A DNA stretch of 64,000 nucleotides from Todiramphus chloris collaris (taxonomy: Eukaryota > Chordata > Aves > Coraciiformes > Alcedinidae), in the NCBI GenBank assembly GCA_025345505.1, contig JANVCC010000012.1:11687845-11751844 (forward strand), given 5' to 3'. Below the pieces are notes generated by a model. That model did no database searches, had not been told where the DNA came from, and saw only the letters and a program-made list of their open reading frames with translations. Positions 62,542-64,000 of the stretch are shown here, piece after piece. Each line of letters opens with the position of its first letter. The first letter of the stretch is position 1. Made by a program: the position numbers and the translations under genes.

Positions 62542-62848
62542 ACCTACTGTTGTGGGAGACCTCAGCTTGTCCAAGGGATTAAAATATGAGTCAGATAAAT
62601 AACCTTGAATGAACATCTGTGTACCCTTGAGAAGGCCAGAAAGTCCTGAGAAAAGAACCACCACTTCACAGAGAAAGTTTATCAAAGTTAATTGTGGACA
62701 GGTGGTCTTTGATTGGGCCAATCAGGTATGGGCATTTATTATTAGAAGAATTATAAAAGGGCTTGCAGCATTTAAAACATGAGCATTTGAGCCTTTGGGG
62801 GAAAGAATCTGTCTCAACAATGATATGTTGAGCTATATGACAACCCAC
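62542..62848 (+). mobile_element. Candidate solo LTR with CCAAT and TATA boxes
   Basis: A 295-bp segment, 62,548-62,842, starts TGTTGTGGGAG and ends ATATGACA, so has TG...CA ends, and is flanked by ACCTAC (62,542-62,547) and ACCCAC (62,843-62,848), a possible 6-bp target duplication with one mismatch. Inside, in plus orientation, are a palindromic GATTGGGCCAATC (CCAAT at 62,718-62,722) and a strong TATAAAAGG (62,752-62,760) 30 bp later, the usual U3 arrangement. No AATAAA follows the TATA box within the segment, which weakens the LTR reading. The alternative is an ordinary promoter with a transcription start near 62,785. I recognise no known family with confidence. Confidence 0.42.
62718..62760 (+). 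promoter_or_regulatory. CCAAT box and TATA box, plus strand
   Basis: CCAAT at 62,718-62,722 within the palindrome GATTGGGCCAATC, and TATAAAAGG at 62,752-62,760. Spacing is compatible with an RNA polymerase II core promoter firing to the right. No open frame or CpG island follows, which favours a retroviral-type LTR over a gene promoter. Confidence 0.45.
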
Positions 62849-64000
62849 TATGCAAATACTTAGTATTCACATTAAGAAATATTTTTGTGTATGTAGACAT
62901 TTTAGCAGGTTACTATAAAACTTTTACAAGACCCTTCTTTCCCTTTACTAGTCTTACAGTTTCACACAAGTAGATCCTCTCATTAGATATGCTCCAAGCT
63001 ATGTGGTATGCCTACCACAGAGCTGGTCCATTAACAAACAGTTTGTTGTTAAATAATTCATTGTTATACGCTCATACTTAAACCTAAAGAGCAATCTGTG
63101 AGAGAACAGAGTATTATAAAGATTTTATTGCCCATAAAACAACCTGAAAATAACTTTTAGAAACCTGAAGAAGGATTCTGGAAAAAGATTACTTTCTTTG
63201 CATTTTATTGCTTCTTGGTGAATATCTTCTGTTTACTGTCTCCCTTTACTGAGGCACAGGATGACTGTTAAGTCTATTGTGCAAATACGTTGATGTGAAA
63301 CTCTGAATCTTGTTAGCCAACTGTCTTCATTCCTTTTTGTGTGGTGCCTCTAAATATGTGAACATAGCATCACTGAAAACATCTGGTTTGTAAACCCCAA
63401 CTCAACATTGAATTACTTATTACTCAAGGAATGAAATTTTGCACAGGTAATATAACCTACAACAGCTTTTGTGGTAATACAATTTTATCCAGGAATCAAT
63501 ACAGTCCTACAGATGGATGTGTTGTCCAGGGAGCAGAAGCTAAAAAAGAGGTCACATAATTTATTTTACCTTATTTTTCAGCCTGGAGTGCAGTTCTCAA
63601 GCTGATCTTTCTTAGAGGTAGTCGTGACACTTTCATCACTTAAACACCTTCCCTTTTTGTCAAAACACAGGACATGGCCTAACTACCCTTCGCAAGTTGA
63701 GCTGAATACGTGAATTACTGCAGCTAGTTATTTAGAATGTCTTTACTTTGCCCTATATCTCTTTGTATTCAGCCTTTGTAAAGCTGAAAGTTCTGTTTAT
63801 ATTCATCCACTTCAACTTTTATGTTTCACTTGAAAACCAAATCTATGAAACTACTAAATAATATATTTTATTATCTACATATATTCATACATTATCTGCA
63901 ATGAGAAGGAAACTTCTTTCAGATAGATTCAGTGTTCCAGGAAAAAGAGAACAAGATTCTACCTTATTTTGGACTGTATACTGTAATTTTTGAGATTTTG
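62849..64000. other. Unique AT-rich non-coding DNA
   Basis: Nothing recognised from here to the end of the window. Confidence 0.55.

Noticed and set aside
1-64000. CRISPR arrays, bacterial operons, rRNA or other prokaryotic features
   Set aside because: No regularly spaced direct repeats, ribosome-binding sites or gene-dense layout; the repeat content is that of a bird nuclear genome.

Overview
The window looks like AT-rich, non-coding nuclear DNA from a bird. The clearest marker is a set of CR1 LINE fragments, including one compact, well-preserved 3' end at 22,776-22,922 with the typical avian CR1 terminus and octamer tail. The other marker is a set of solo LTRs of avian endogenous-retrovirus type, three of them starting, on the minus strand, like the ERVL-type LTRs common in birds. 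The species cannot be fixed from the sequence. A neognath bird, probably Neoaves, is an inference from the CR1 and LTR types.

I find no protein-coding gene, exon, tRNA, rRNA or recognisable structured RNA that I can defend. The open reading frames are short. The longest, 183 codons at 33,074-33,625 on the minus strand, is a shadow on the antisense of a CR1 element, and many others sit in LTRs, CR1 copies or low-complexity tracts. The window is therefore best read as a gene desert or the inside of a very large intron.

Layout. 1-10,900: unique AT-rich DNA with a perfect 11-bp hairpin (230-255) and T/G-rich low-complexity tracts. 11,304-11,870: solo ERVL-type LTR with a perfect 5-bp target duplication. 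14,901-15,274: solo LTR of a second, short-R type. 16,383-16,540: old CR1 scrap. 18,912-18,995: isolated CpG-dense patch. 21,655-21,735: (TTCC)n. 22,776-22,922: CR1 3' end. 24,590-24,985: very old CR1-like copy. 32,765-32,850: palindromic duplication just before a 1.15-kb plus-strand CR1 (32,911-34,060). 36.4-37.1 kb: weak coding-like stretch that may be ancient mobile-element sequence. 37,210-37,239: perfect 14-bp inverted repeat. 38,923-40,350: minus-strand CR1 with two internal deletions. 43,881-44,070: CR1 scrap. 44,360-45,256 and 49,634-50,384: two more solo LTRs with 5-bp target duplications. 50.4-62.5 kb: unique DNA with microsatellites. 62,548-62,842: candidate LTR or promoter with CCAAT and TATA boxes.

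The four confident LTRs all point to the minus strand and none keeps internal viral genes, so each is a product of LTR-LTR recombination. Both CR1 copies that keep coding sequence have lost reverse-transcriptase catalytic residues. Nothing here appears able to move or to encode a functional protein, and I did not find a convincing undescribed system. The best leads are the CpG patch, the TATA/CCAAT element near the right end, and the 36.4-37.1 kb stretch.
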